Assembly (NCBI GenBank): GCA_959020865.1
Contig: CAUEUD010000074.1
Span: forward strand, 1-15,594
Reading direction: 5' to 3'
DNA: 15,594 bases
DNA from: Eubacterium limosum
GTDB taxonomy: Bacteria > Bacillota > Clostridia > Eubacteriales > Eubacteriaceae
How positions within the stretch are numbered: the first letter of the stretch is position 1; every line of letters starts with the position of its first letter. Positions 6,547 to 14,729 of this stretch are shown one piece after another. A model generated the notes under the pieces. It did no database searches. It was not told the DNA's origin and saw nothing but the letters and a program-made list of their open reading frames with translations. The translations under genes were made by a program, and so were the position numbers.

Positions 6547-8362
6547 GCATATCTCCATTATTTTCATCCAGCAAAGCGCTTTCTTTCTTTTTGCGCCGCA
6601 GATGATACACATCATAGCCCATGAGCAGCAGCAGGGCGCCGCCCATCACACCGGCAAACACCATAAACAGCTGGCGCATAAACAGCACCGTCTCCCACTT
6701 CATGGGACTGCCGTAGATAAACGGAAAAGCACAGATAAATGAAAAGACCGTAAAGGCCATAAACAGCCCGATATATGCTTTTTTCCAGGGCTTTGCCTGG
6801 GGCGTACAGCCCATGTACTTAAACAGATAGGCCACCCCCAGCATCAGGAAAGGAATCATCGGGAAATAGTGATATAAAAAGGTATCCCGCGTGATAAAAA
6901 GCCAGGGAATCATCTGGGAAAAGTAACCAACACCGATGACGATACCGGCAGAATGGCGTTTCCATATCCCGTGGACCAATGCAAAGGCTGTGCCGAAAAG
7001 GCCAATTCCCCAGACCATCGGGTTGCCAGTCGCGTAAAGATAAATGGTTTCCGGCGCCTTCTGATAATAGTAAAACACTGGTTTTAAAGCCAGAAGCCAG
7101 GTATACCATTTGGAGGAATAGGGATGGTGGTAATGGGTCGAAGCCCCGGTGTGGTAGCCGAACATCTGCTGCTGATGGCCGAAAAACACCTCAAAAAACC
7201 CTTTATCGGGTATGGTGCCCGCATAAGGAATATAGGACAGCGTGTAAATGGTCACCGGAACGGCGATAAAAGCCAGGCAGCAGAAAAAGGACTCGCCGAG
7301 TCTTTGCCGCCGGACACCTTTATCGCCCTTTACCATATCCCGGATGAGCCAGTAAAAATACAGAACTGCCAGTCCAAGGGCCGCGTAACAGCCTGACCAC
7401 TTAGTGCCAATGGCAAGGCCGGTAAAAATCCCGCTGAGCAGCAAAAACACATACCGGGCTGGCCTTGATGTACTGATGTGAAAAAAGTACAGGAAGGCAT
7501 ACATGGCCAGGATAAAAAAGACAAGAAAGGCGTCCAGGGTTCCGATCCGTGTCTGTGTATAATGCAAAAAATCGAAAGCCAGCAGCAATGTGGCAATACC
7601 GGACCACAGCGGTGATTTGAAAAGTGCCTTGCCGAAGAAATAGATCAGCGGCAGCATGGCGATACCAAAAAGCACCTGCATAAAGCGGAATCCAAAGGGC
7701 GTTCTGCCAAAAAGATCCATTCCCAGGCCAATGATCAGCCGGCCCACCGGAGGATGATCCATCTCGGCCACACTCAGGCCATCCTGCATTTCCAGCGCTG
7801 AGGCGGGAAAATAGCTCTCATCAAAGTAAGCGCTGTTCAGCCGGTCTGAGGTGGTCCGCACTGTCTCCGGCTCATCCAGAAGCCTCGCGGAACCTTCGTT
7901 AAGGGGCGTTGCCGCCAGCCTGTTCCCGTTTTCGTCAAAGAATGCCACCTCGCTTAATACCAGACGGTTGGCAGTATCCAGCTTTTTAACTTTGATGTAA
8001 CGTGTACTCTCATCCGTGTTCAGCGGGTAGTGGTACCAGATCATGGCCGCTGTATAGTCGGTGTCGTCATCCCGGGTATCAAAGGCCTGTTTCCAGTTCA
8101 CGCCATCATCTGAGCATAATATCTGTATGCCCACATATTTTGAGGAATCATTGACCGTTGGATACAACGCGATGGACGCCGGCTGTTTCTGAAGCTCAAA
8201 CTCCGCGGCGGGTGTCCCCTCCTCCATATCATAATAGGTCTGGGGCTCAACTCTTGAGCCCAGATTCCAGTAGCCTACAACGCTGTAAATCAGGATTACT
8301 GCCACCAGAAAAATGATTTCCTTTTTACTGAGATGATAAAACTTTTCTGTCATTCTGATCAT
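6542..8362 (-). CDS. PMT-type (GT39) membrane glycosyltransferase with lectin-like insertion
   Basis: A 606-aa multi-spanning GT-C enzyme of the dolichyl/polyprenyl-phosphate-mannose:protein mannosyltransferase group. Family members move a sugar from a lipid-phosphate carrier to secreted protein or envelope polymer on the outer membrane face. After a first membrane helix (about 15-33) comes an exposed loop with the acidic dyad FDESYF (D181, E182) and MDHPPVGR (D202), the hallmark of bacterial PMTs. About ten more helices follow, with IGTKWSG and HYHHPYSSKWYTW loops. Between helix 1 and the dyad lies an inserted domain of about 120 residues (YVGIQILCSDDGVNW, then TRYIKVKKL and LSEVAFFDENG) that resembles an F5/8-type-C (discoidin, CBM32-like) fold. 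It overlaps the upstream membrane gene by 38 nt. ATGs at 8362 and 8353 are both possible; I kept the first, next to AAGGA. The acceptor is unknown. Confidence 0.85.
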   Translation of the reverse strand: MIRMTEKFYHLSKKEIIFLVAVILIYSVVGYWNLGSRVEPQTYYDMEEGTPAAEFELQKQPASIALYPTVNDSSKYVGIQILCSDDGVNWKQAFDTRDDDTDYTAAMIWYHYPLNTDESTRYIKVKKLDTANRLVLSEVAFFDENGNRLAATPLNEGSARLLDEPETVRTTSDRLNSAYFDESYFPASALEMQDGLSVAEMDHPPVGRLIIGLGMDLFGRTPFGFRFMQVLFGIAMLPLIYFFGKALFKSPLWSGIATLLLAFDFLHYTQTRIGTLDAFLVFFILAMYAFLYFFHISTSRPARYVFLLLSGIFTGLAIGTKWSGCYAALGLAVLYFYWLIRDMVKGDKGVRRQRLGESFFCCLAFIAVPVTIYTLSYIPYAGTIPDKGFFEVFFGHQQQMFGYHTGASTHYHHPYSSKWYTWLLALKPVFYYYQKAPETIYLYATGNPMVWGIGLFGTAFALVHGIWKRHSAGIVIGVGYFSQMIPWLFITRDTFLYHYFPMIPFLMLGVAYLFKYMGCTPQAKPWKKAYIGLFMAFTVFSFICAFPFIYGSPMKWETVLFMRQLFMVFAGVMGGALLLLMGYDVYHLRRKKKESALLDENNGDML

Positions 8363-9938
8363 TTTCCTTTCTTCTATTTTTAAAGAGCAGGGCTATCCCC
8401 ACAATGACGCCCATGAGACTGATGGTCTCACTGACACGCCGGAGAGGCGTTCCCTTGTATTGGACAATTAACATACCGGTTTCATTAACTGCTACTTCTG
8501 CCATGCCATTTACGTTTCGGTAAACCTCGACGCGATTGCCATTAAGCATGGCTTCATACCCACTATAATAAATGAGCGGCAGTTCATTTGAACCGTTTCG
8601 TTCTAATTCTATTTTATACAAACTATAATTAGTGCGTTTTACAGTGCTTTGATGGTTTTTCTGTGATTCCTGGATGTGTGATAAAGTGACATCCTCCGGT
8701 AAATACTCACATCCTGCTGCAAAAGTGGGGTATGTATTGACAACCATCTGCGCATAATTTTTATAAGTATACGCAACATTTGCAAAATATGCTATGAACA
8801 TAATTCCAGCAGCGATGGCTGCGATGATCACCTGGTTTTCCCTTTTTTCTGTCATGCTCTCAATAATCCTGCCAGAAGCAAAGCACCAGAACACCGAGAT
8901 AAACAGATAGAACCGCCATGGAAACTGAAGGGTTGACAGTACATTCTCAAACAAATGCCAGGGAAAATATACTGACGCGCAGAACAGTAAAAACAGGCCT
9001 GACAGCGAAAGAATCTGAACCAACCTGTCACTTCTGTTAAAAAACAAACCCGCTATTATCAGTAGTGTCAGCGCCAGACCAATCCCCGCCGGAGGTACAT
9101 ATTTTTCGCCGATACTTTGAGGTATTGCCAGAATTAAATTTTTAAAAGGCACGGCCCAGTCCGAAATACTCCCGAGCAGTCCGGTGTCGCCCCAAACAGG
9201 ATTAACCACCAGCTGTTCCAGCATGGGCAGCAGAAAAAACAAAGTCAGGACAATGCTCCAAAGCGCTGCTTTCCCAAGTGCCGCCAGCCTTGGTATATTG
9301 AACAGCAGAAAGACAGCGGCGAATCCCCCCATCAGCACGGCGGTCAGGACATGTGAAAGCACCAGACCGCTAAAACCGCTGAACAGCAAGGGCCACTTCT
9401 CCTTCTCGCCGTAAACCACCTGCCAGAAGCCTGCCACAATAAGCGGCAGAAAGACAAAGGCCAGAAGCTCCCCCACCGACGACCGCTGATAAAGGTCAGT
9501 GGTGTGAAAGGAGCATAGGAGGTAAAGCACAGTGGAAGCCGAGGCCGCAAAATCAGACCGCCATACCGATTTGACCGAAAGGTACATGGTGCAGGCCATA
9601 GCGCCTGTGAGCAAAATCAGAAAAGCCTTGTAGGCCGTGATGGCCGGCATGCCCAAAAGCGACAGTACTGCCGGAATATACAAAAAGAAATCCGGATAAA
9701 AAAGCCCGTTGCCATAGCCGTAGCCATTAAAGTAATCGGCATAGACTCCTGGTAAAAAAATGCCATTTTTAAGACCTTCTGCGATCGAGACGACCCTGGA
9801 AAGATGGAAGCTTGCATCATTTCCAAAGGGGATGCCATCCTTAAGAAGCAAGGGCAGCACCACTGCCAAAGCTGCCAGAAAAGGGATACCCCACCAAAGA
9901 ATTTGTTTATTTTTTATAAAGAATTTTTTAGATTCCAT
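8325..9938 (-). CDS. PTPS-related / YfhO-like polytopic membrane protein
   Basis: A 537-aa integral membrane protein with about 11-12 hydrophobic segments. The first exposed loop contains PFGNDASFHLSRV (D41, H45) followed by GIFLPGVYADYFNGYGYG and NGLFYPDFFLYIP. These are features of the family annotated '6-pyruvoyl-tetrahydropterin synthase-related', a misleading name for a GT-C-like membrane protein. The C-terminal part (about 395-505) is a soluble exposed domain, with LPLIYYSGYEAMLNG and VYRNVNGMAEV, as in YfhO-like proteins, ending in one last helix and a basic tail. YfhO-group proteins are linked to adding sugars to envelope polymers. Its overlap with the PMT gene implies a joint function in surface glycosylation. 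Its ribosome site GAGAG lies within a 13-bp tandem duplication. The biochemical role is not established. Confidence 0.75.
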   Translation of the reverse strand: MESKKFFIKNKQILWWGIPFLAALAVVLPLLLKDGIPFGNDASFHLSRVVSIAEGLKNGIFLPGVYADYFNGYGYGNGLFYPDFFLYIPAVLSLLGMPAITAYKAFLILLTGAMACTMYLSVKSVWRSDFAASASTVLYLLCSFHTTDLYQRSSVGELLAFVFLPLIVAGFWQVVYGEKEKWPLLFSGFSGLVLSHVLTAVLMGGFAAVFLLFNIPRLAALGKAALWSIVLTLFFLLPMLEQLVVNPVWGDTGLLGSISDWAVPFKNLILAIPQSIGEKYVPPAGIGLALTLLIIAGLFFNRSDRLVQILSLSGLFLLFCASVYFPWHLFENVLSTLQFPWRFYLFISVFWCFASGRIIESMTEKRENQVIIAAIAAGIMFIAYFANVAYTYKNYAQMVVNTYPTFAAGCEYLPEDVTLSHIQESQKNHQSTVKRTNYSLYKIELERNGSNELPLIYYSGYEAMLNGNRVEVYRNVNGMAEVAVNETGMLIVQYKGTPLRRVSETISLMGVIVGIALLFKNRRKENDQNDRKVLSSQ

Positions 9939-9962
9939 TCTTTTCTCTCATTCTTTTCTCTC
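9937..9962. repeat. 13-bp tandem duplication at the ribosome site
   Basis: ATTCTTTTCTCTC occurs twice in direct succession (9937-9949, 9950-9962). On the minus strand each copy carries GAGAGAAAAGAAT, so the ribosome site and an ATG are doubled. The upstream ATG, at 9951, is in another frame by 13 nt. The copies are identical, suggesting a recent slippage event. Confidence 0.85.
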
Positions 9963-9965
9963 ATT

Positions 9966-9994
9966 ATTATACCAATCTGACTGCGATTTGTAAA
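9966..9994 (-). promoter_or_regulatory. Strong sigma-A promoter of the glycosyltransferase pair
   Basis: The -35 TTTACA (9989-9994) and consensus -10 TATAAT (9966-9971) have 17-nt spacing and an extended TGG before the -10. The predicted start near 9959 gives a leader of about 20 nt, lying in the 13-bp tandem repeat. Confidence 0.82.
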
Positions 9995-10006
9995 ACCAAT
10001 GATTTT

Positions 10007-10043
10007 GTAAAGCTTCGGTTAAATTCCGTTAACTCTTTGTTAA
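10007..10043 (+). promoter_or_regulatory. Candidate PhoP box: four phased GTTAA-like repeats
   Basis: GTAAA (10007), GTTAA (10018), GTTAA (10028) and GTTAA (10039) are direct repeats spaced 11, 10 and 11 bp. The last ends 5 bp before the -35 of the phosphonate operon. PhoP boxes of Bacillota are direct TTAACA-like hexamers with about 11-bp period located just upstream of -35, so sequence, phasing and position all fit activation under phosphate starvation. Identification as PhoP sites is inference. Confidence 0.6.
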
Positions 10044-10048
10044 GTCTA

Positions 10049-10077
10049 TTGAATTGTGGGATTTTTAGATTTAAAAT
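10049..10077 (+). promoter_or_regulatory. Promoter of the phosphonate operon
   Basis: The -35 TTGAAT (10049-10054) and -10 TAAAAT (10072-10077) have 17-nt spacing. Both boxes depart slightly from consensus, which fits a promoter needing an activator. Transcription should begin near 10084, giving a leader of about 70 nt. That leader includes a TTAAC/GTTAA inverted repeat (10125-10140) just before the AAGGAG ribosome site at 10139-10144. Confidence 0.65.
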
Positions 10078-10153
10078 ACGCCTAGGCTTTTGAAAGAACG
10101 CTTTTATCCAATAAGCCATTTGTTTTAACCAAAATGTTAAGGAGTATAACACT

Positions 10154-10909
10154 ATGTTAAGTTTAAGAAATGTAAAGAAGGCCTATGACGGCACAGAAAT
10201 CCTGAAAGGCATCACACTCGATATCGGAAAGGGCGAAATTGTTTCCATTCTCGGCCCATCCGGCGGCGGTAAAACCACCCTCCTCAACCTGATTCTCGGC
10301 ATCACCGACATTGATGAGGGACAGCTTTTGTACGATGGTGAGGATATCACCCATGTACCCATGGAACAGCGTGACTTCAACATTGTTTTTCAGGACTATG
10401 CCCTGTTCCCCAACCTGAATGCCTACAATAATATCGTATACGGACTCAAAAACAAGCCGGGTATTTCCACCCAGGAGGAGGTTGACGAACTCATCGACCT
10501 TCTGGATCTCAGACCGCATCTGGACAAACCCATTGACCAGCTCTCCGGCGGGCAAAAACAGCGTGTGGCCCTGGCCCGTACCCTGGTCATGAAGCCAAAG
10601 GTGTTATTACTGGACGAGCCGCTGAGCGCGCTGGACGGGGTTATCAAAGAATCCATCAAGGAGCGGATCAAAACAGTTGCCAAGGAATTTGATCTGACGA
10701 CCATTATTGTAACACATGACCCTGAAGAAGCCCTTACCTTATCGGACCGGGTGCTCATTTTAAACGGCGGCAAAATTTCACAATACGCCGAGCCGCAGGA
10801 AATCATCACGAAGCCCGGCAACAGCTTTGTTCAGGAGTTTATTCTCAACCAGCTCATGATCAAGCGCAACAATATCTTCTCATTGTTCGGAGAATGCTAT
10901 GCCCAGTAA
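10154..10909 (+). CDS. phnT: 2-AEP ABC transporter ATPase
   Basis: A 251-aa ABC ATPase that powers uptake in the cytoplasm. All catalytic motifs are intact: Walker A GPSGGGKT at 34-41, Q-loop Q80, signature LSGGQ at 130-134, Walker B VLLLDEP at 150-156 and the switch histidine H188. It belongs to the spermidine/ferric-ion/phosphonate importer type but is short; relatives of 340-370 aa carry a C-terminal TOBE regulatory domain that is absent here. The ATG follows AAGGAG by 9 nt. It opens a five-gene operon, and its last 11 bases overlap the permease start. Substrate is deduced from the downstream phnW and phnX genes; from the ATPase alone, ferric ion or thiamine would be equally possible. Confidence 0.88.
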   Translation: MLSLRNVKKAYDGTEILKGITLDIGKGEIVSILGPSGGGKTTLLNLILGITDIDEGQLLYDGEDITHVPMEQRDFNIVFQDYALFPNLNAYNNIVYGLKNKPGISTQEEVDELIDLLDLRPHLDKPIDQLSGGQKQRVALARTLVMKPKVLLLDEPLSALDGVIKESIKERIKTVAKEFDLTTIIVTHDPEEALTLSDRVLILNGGKISQYAEPQEIITKPGNSFVQEFILNQLMIKRNNIFSLFGECYAQ

Positions 10910-12581
10910 TTCCGCCACCGATAAAACGCGGCCGAGGCTGCGGAGCCGGGCTGTTACGGGTACCCCGCTGGAGCTGAAGGTTGTTTTCTGGATCATCATC
11001 GCCATCTTCGCGGTGTTCCTTGCCGCTCCACTGGCACTGCTGCTCATCAAGTCCTTTAACGTGGACGGCAGCTTCAGCCTGGCAAGCTATGCCGCTGTGC
11101 TGAGCAGCGCAGGCTTTCTGAACGCCCTGCTTAACAGCTTCATCATCGCCGGGACCAGCGCGCTCGTCACCACGGTTATCGCGTTTATGCTGGCCTACAC
11201 AGTCAACAGCACCAATGTACCCGGCTGGTACAAGAGCGCCGTTTCCAGTGTCGCAGTGCTGCCCATGCTCCTGCCCACCATTACCTATGGCTTCGCCATC
11301 ATCTATTCCTTTGGCCGCCAGGGCCTGATCACCCGGCTGCTGGGCTTTCAGCCCTTTGAGATTTATGGGTTTAACGGACTGCTGCTGGGTTATGTAATCT
11401 ACACGGTTCCCATTGCCTTTATGCTCATTAACAATACCTTTAAGTACATTGACAAGAAGTTCTCTGTGGTATCCCGTGTGCTTGGTGACAACAGCTTTAA
11501 AACCTTTCTCACCACAACCTTTAAGCCACTGATCGCCACCCTGGGGGCTTCTTTTATTCAGGCCTTTTTCCTGAGCTTCACCGACTTTGGGATTCCGGCA
11601 TCGGTTGGCGGTGAGTACAAGGTGGTTGCCACCACGCTGTACAATCAGATGCTGGGTTCTATCCCCAATTTCAGCAAGGGGGCTGTTGTTGCCATGATGA
11701 TGCTGATCCCATCGGTTTTCAGCATTTTGATCCTGCGCTACCTGGAAAAATATAATTTCCGCTATAACAAGATCTCCCAGATCGAGCTCACAAAAAACAA
11801 AGGACGCGATGGCCTTTTCACGGTTCTGTCCGCTTTGGTAATGATCGGTATTCTGTCCATTTTCGCGGTTATCTTTATTGTTCCCTTTGTGCAGAGCTGG
11901 CCCTATGAGCTTGGTTTTTCGCTTGACAACATCAAGGAAACTCTTTTTGGCGGCCAGCTGACCAGTGTCTACCTCAATTCCATTCTGGTAGCGGCGCTCA
12001 CAGCGGTTTTAGGGACGGCCATTGCCTACCTCAGCGCACTGGTCACTGCTCGCAGTAAAATGGGCAAGCCCTCTAAAGCCGCCATCGACGGCCTGGTCCA
12101 GACCACCAACACCGTACCGGGCATGGTGCTTGGCATCGCCTTTCTCCTGGCTTTTTCCGGCACCAGCCTCCAGTGTACCTTTATTATACTGATCATCTGT
12201 AACATTATCCATTATTTCTCAACCCCTTACCTGATGATCAAAAACTCGCTGTCAAAGATGAACGCCTCCTGGGAAACCACTGGCATGCTCATGGGGGACA
12301 GCTGGACAAAAACCATTTTCAGAGTTGTAATCCCCAACTCCTGGTCCACTGTTTTTGAAATGTTCAGCTATTATTTTATCAACGCCATGGTAACCATCTC
12401 CGCTGTCATTTTTATCGTTGGCGCGCGCACCATGGTCGTTACCACCAAAATTAAACAGCTTCAGCACTTCGGCGATTTTGAACAGATTTTTGTCTTATCC
12501 CTGCTCATTCTTGCCACCAACCTGGCTGTCAAGCTGATCCTGAAAGCCTTGTCGAAAAAAACAGAAAGGAAGGCCGCCTGA
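10899..12581 (+). CDS. phnU2: 2-AEP ABC transporter fused double permease
   Basis: A 560-aa membrane permease made of two tandem BPD-type transport domains in one chain, so it replaces two separate permease subunits. About 12 hydrophobic segments are present. Half one spans about residues 28-280, with a coupling-loop (EAA-like) segment at 188-214 (VVSRVLGDNSFKTF). Half two spans about 305-550, with the better EAA loop at 459-485 (ETTGMLMGD, then VVIPNS). Length and layout match the PhnU2 class of putative 2-AEP permeases and also FbpB/ThiP. The N-terminal 25 residues are basic and hydrophilic. It overlaps the ATPase gene by 11 nt and its TGA stop shares one base with the next ATG, so the three transporter genes are translationally coupled. 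Substrate comes from context. Confidence 0.87.
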   Translation: MPSNSATDKTRPRLRSRAVTGTPLELKVVFWIIIAIFAVFLAAPLALLLIKSFNVDGSFSLASYAAVLSSAGFLNALLNSFIIAGTSALVTTVIAFMLAYTVNSTNVPGWYKSAVSSVAVLPMLLPTITYGFAIIYSFGRQGLITRLLGFQPFEIYGFNGLLLGYVIYTVPIAFMLINNTFKYIDKKFSVVSRVLGDNSFKTFLTTTFKPLIATLGASFIQAFFLSFTDFGIPASVGGEYKVVATTLYNQMLGSIPNFSKGAVVAMMMLIPSVFSILILRYLEKYNFRYNKISQIELTKNKGRDGLFTVLSALVMIGILSIFAVIFIVPFVQSWPYELGFSLDNIKETLFGGQLTSVYLNSILVAALTAVLGTAIAYLSALVTARSKMGKPSKAAIDGLVQTTNTVPGMVLGIAFLLAFSGTSLQCTFIILIICNIIHYFSTPYLMIKNSLSKMNASWETTGMLMGDSWTKTIFRVVIPNSWSTVFEMFSYYFINAMVTISAVIFIVGARTMVVTTKIKQLQHFGDFEQIFVLSLLILATNLAVKLILKALSKKTERKAA

Positions 12582-13579
12582 TGAATAAACTTATAAAAGC
12601 CCTGGCTGCTGGACTGCTCATTGCCGCCACAGCCCTCACCGCTGTGGGGTGCAGTACAGGAAAGGCGGATAACAAAGTCGTTATCTACTCCAATGCGGAT
12701 GACGAAGCCCTGACCGCCATGGAAAACGCTCTGACTGCCGGCGGCTACGAAGGCCAGTATATCATCCAAAGCTTTGCCACCTCCGAGCTGGGCGGCCGGA
12801 TGATGGCCGAAGGCTCTAAAATCGAAGCCGACCTGGTGACCATGAGCACATACTATCTGGACACTGCCCAAAAGGAATCCGAAATGTTCTCTGACCTGAG
12901 CTTTGACCATACCACCCTGAGCGGTGACTGCCCATCCTATTCTTCCCCCATCACAGCCCAGGAAGGCGCTGTCATGGTCAACACTGAGGTGATGCGGGAA
13001 CAGGGCCTGTCTGCACCGGCCTCCATCAAGGATCTGGCTGATCCAAAGTACGCGGGCCAGGTATCCATACCGGATATTGAAGGTTCCTCCACTGGCTGGA
13101 TTCTGGTACAGGCTGTCATCGACGCTTACGGCGAGACGGAAGGCGCTGAGATCATGACAGGGATCATCCGAAATGCCGGGCCGCACATGGAAAGCTCCGG
13201 CTCCGGCCCCTTTAAAAAGGTAAAAGCCGGCGAGGTCGCACTGGCCTTCGGCCTTCGGCATCAGGCCGTCGCGGCCAAAAGCGAAGGTCTTCCCATCGAC
13301 TACACCGACCCGTCTGAGGGCAGTTATGCTCTCACGGAATCCATCGCCGTCATTAATAAAGGGGATAAAACCAATGCCAAAGCCATGGAAATGGCTGAAT
13401 GTATTGTAAAAAGCGCCCGAAACGAGCTGCTCAAGACCTATCCGCTGCCCCTGTATCCCGGCGAAACAGCCGACCCTGCCCTGTGCACCAAAAACCCCAA
13501 AACATTCCCAGAGCCCCTGACCGTGGATCTTTTACAAAAACACCAGGAGTTTTCAGAGAAATGCAAACTTAACAAGTAA
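12581..13579 (+). CDS. phnS2: 2-AEP-binding lipoprotein of the ABC transporter
   Basis: A 332-aa extracellular substrate-binding protein. A basic start and a hydrophobic helix end in the lipobox-like TAVGC with the lipid-carrying cysteine C24, so the mature protein is anchored on the outer face. The body is a type II periplasmic-binding fold of the AfuA/PhnS2 kind: VVIYSNADDEALTAMENAL near 33, LVTMSTYYLD, and later SGPFKKVKAGEVALAFGLRHQAV. This resembles putative 2-AEP-binding proteins more than ferric-binding ones. The start ATG overlaps the permease stop and has AGGAAGG upstream. A 46-nt gap with no promoter or terminator separates it from phnW. The ligand is inferred from the two catabolic genes that follow; binding residues cannot be named. 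Confidence 0.85.
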   Translation: MNKLIKALAAGLLIAATALTAVGCSTGKADNKVVIYSNADDEALTAMENALTAGGYEGQYIIQSFATSELGGRMMAEGSKIEADLVTMSTYYLDTAQKESEMFSDLSFDHTTLSGDCPSYSSPITAQEGAVMVNTEVMREQGLSAPASIKDLADPKYAGQVSIPDIEGSSTGWILVQAVIDAYGETEGAEIMTGIIRNAGPHMESSGSGPFKKVKAGEVALAFGLRHQAVAAKSEGLPIDYTDPSEGSYALTESIAVINKGDKTNAKAMEMAECIVKSARNELLKTYPLPLYPGETADPALCTKNPKTFPEPLTVDLLQKHQEFSEKCKLNK

Positions 13580-13625
13580 AAACAAATTTTATACAAAGAT
13601 ATATCTTACAGAGGAGAAAACATTC

Positions 13626-14717
13626 ATGAAAAAATACAAGTTACTCACCCCCGGCCCACTGACAACCAGCGATGCGGTAAAGGCAGAAATGCTCTTTGAC
13701 CACTGTACCTGGGATAATGAATATAAAACCATCACACAGAAAATCCGCGCTCAGCTGCTAAAGCTGGCCCATGTCAGCGAGGCTGCATATACCGCCATCC
13801 TCATGCAGGGCAGCGGCACCTTTGGCGTGGAAGCCGTACTTTCGAGCGTGATCGGCGATAAGGATAAGGTGCTGTTCATCACAAACGGCGCCTACGGCGA
13901 ACGCATGCTGGACATCGCGGACTACCACCGTCTGAACTACCTTGCCTACAACGAGGAATACAACATAATCCCTGACGCCACCAAAGTGCGCGCGATTTTA
14001 ACAGAAAACCCAGACATCACCCATGTGGCCATGGTACACTGCGAAACCACCACCGGCATTCTCAACGACATCCATGCCATCGGCGAGCTCTGCGCAGAAT
14101 TTGGCAAAACCTATATTGTCGATGCCATGAGCAGCTTTGGCGGCATTGATATCCCGTTAGAGGATGACCATATCGACTTTATGATCAGCAGCGCCAACAA
14201 ATGTATCCAGGGCGTACCGGGCTTTTCCTTTATCCTGGCCCGCACAGCCGCCCTCGAGGCCTCAAAGGGCAATGCGCGAAGCCTGTCGCTGGATATTTAC
14301 GACCAGTGGAAGACCATGAACAAGGATGGAAAATGGCGATTTACTTCCCCGACACATACGGTTCTGGCTTTCTCCAAAGCCTTAGATGAGTTAGAGGAAC
14401 GCGGCGGAGTCGAAGCCCGTTATCAGCGCTACGCCTCCAACAATAAGCTTTTGATTGAAAAAATGGCAGTGCTCGGCATCAACGCTTATATTGATGAAGC
14501 CTACCGCTCCCCCATTATCACTACTTTCCTCTATCCCGAGCAGGGCTTTGACTTTACCGATATGTACAACTTTGTCAAAGAACGCGGCTATGCCATCTAT
14601 CCCGGCAAGCTGACCAAGGTGGACACCTTCCGCATGGGCAATATCGGAGAAATTTATAAAGAAGATGTTGAAAATCTCTACAATATCTTTTATGATTATT
14701 TAAAACAGAACGCTTAG
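13626..14717 (+). CDS. phnW: 2-aminoethylphosphonate--pyruvate transaminase
   Basis: A 363-aa class V (fold type I) PLP enzyme of the usual PhnW length. It transfers the amino group of 2-AEP to pyruvate, giving phosphonoacetaldehyde and alanine in the cytosol. Diagnostic features are LLTPGPLTTSDAVK at the N-terminus, QGSGTFGVEAVL at 61-72 (cofactor phosphate contacts), VHCETTTGILNDI, the PLP-pyridine aspartate D166 in YIVDAMSSFGG, the Schiff-base lysine K192 in SSANKCIQGVPGF, and TFRMGNIG with R336 for carboxylate/phosphonate binding. The ATG has GAGGAG about 10 nt upstream. Its stop is embedded in the ribosome site of phnX, so the two enzymes of the pathway are coupled, which would limit release of the reactive aldehyde. 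No feature is missing. Confidence 0.96.
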   Translation: MKKYKLLTPGPLTTSDAVKAEMLFDHCTWDNEYKTITQKIRAQLLKLAHVSEAAYTAILMQGSGTFGVEAVLSSVIGDKDKVLFITNGAYGERMLDIADYHRLNYLAYNEEYNIIPDATKVRAILTENPDITHVAMVHCETTTGILNDIHAIGELCAEFGKTYIVDAMSSFGGIDIPLEDDHIDFMISSANKCIQGVPGFSFILARTAALEASKGNARSLSLDIYDQWKTMNKDGKWRFTSPTHTVLAFSKALDELEERGGVEARYQRYASNNKLLIEKMAVLGINAYIDEAYRSPIITTFLYPEQGFDFTDMYNFVKERGYAIYPGKLTKVDTFRMGNIGEIYKEDVENLYNIFYDYLKQNA

Positions 14718-14721
14718 GAGG
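14716..14721 (+). promoter_or_regulatory. Ribosome binding site deciding the phnX start
   Basis: AGGAGG overlaps the phnW stop codon and lies 8 nt before the ATG at 14730. The in-frame TTG at 14727 is only 5 nt away, too close, so the ATG is favoured. Confidence 0.75.
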
Positions 14722-14729
14722 CCATATTG

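Noticed and set aside
9967..10152. Small minus-strand open frame in the divergent intergenic region
   Set aside because: It runs across both promoters and the Pho-box-like repeats, is opposite in sense to any ribosome site, and has no protein-like features.
10078..10153. Riboswitch or attenuator in the phosphonate operon leader
   Set aside because: The leader is about 70 nt and holds only a GGCTT/AAGCC pair with a long loop and a 5-bp TTAAC/GTTAA repeat, too weak for a structured element.
12461..13261. Minus-strand open frame (266 aa) opposite the permease end and binding protein
   Set aside because: It covers two convincing plus-strand genes, lacks a ribosome site and shows the low-complexity composition of an antisense shadow in GC-rich codons.
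14727..14729. TTG as phnX start
   Set aside because: The AGGAGG site is only 5 nt away, while the next codon is an ATG at ideal 8-nt spacing.
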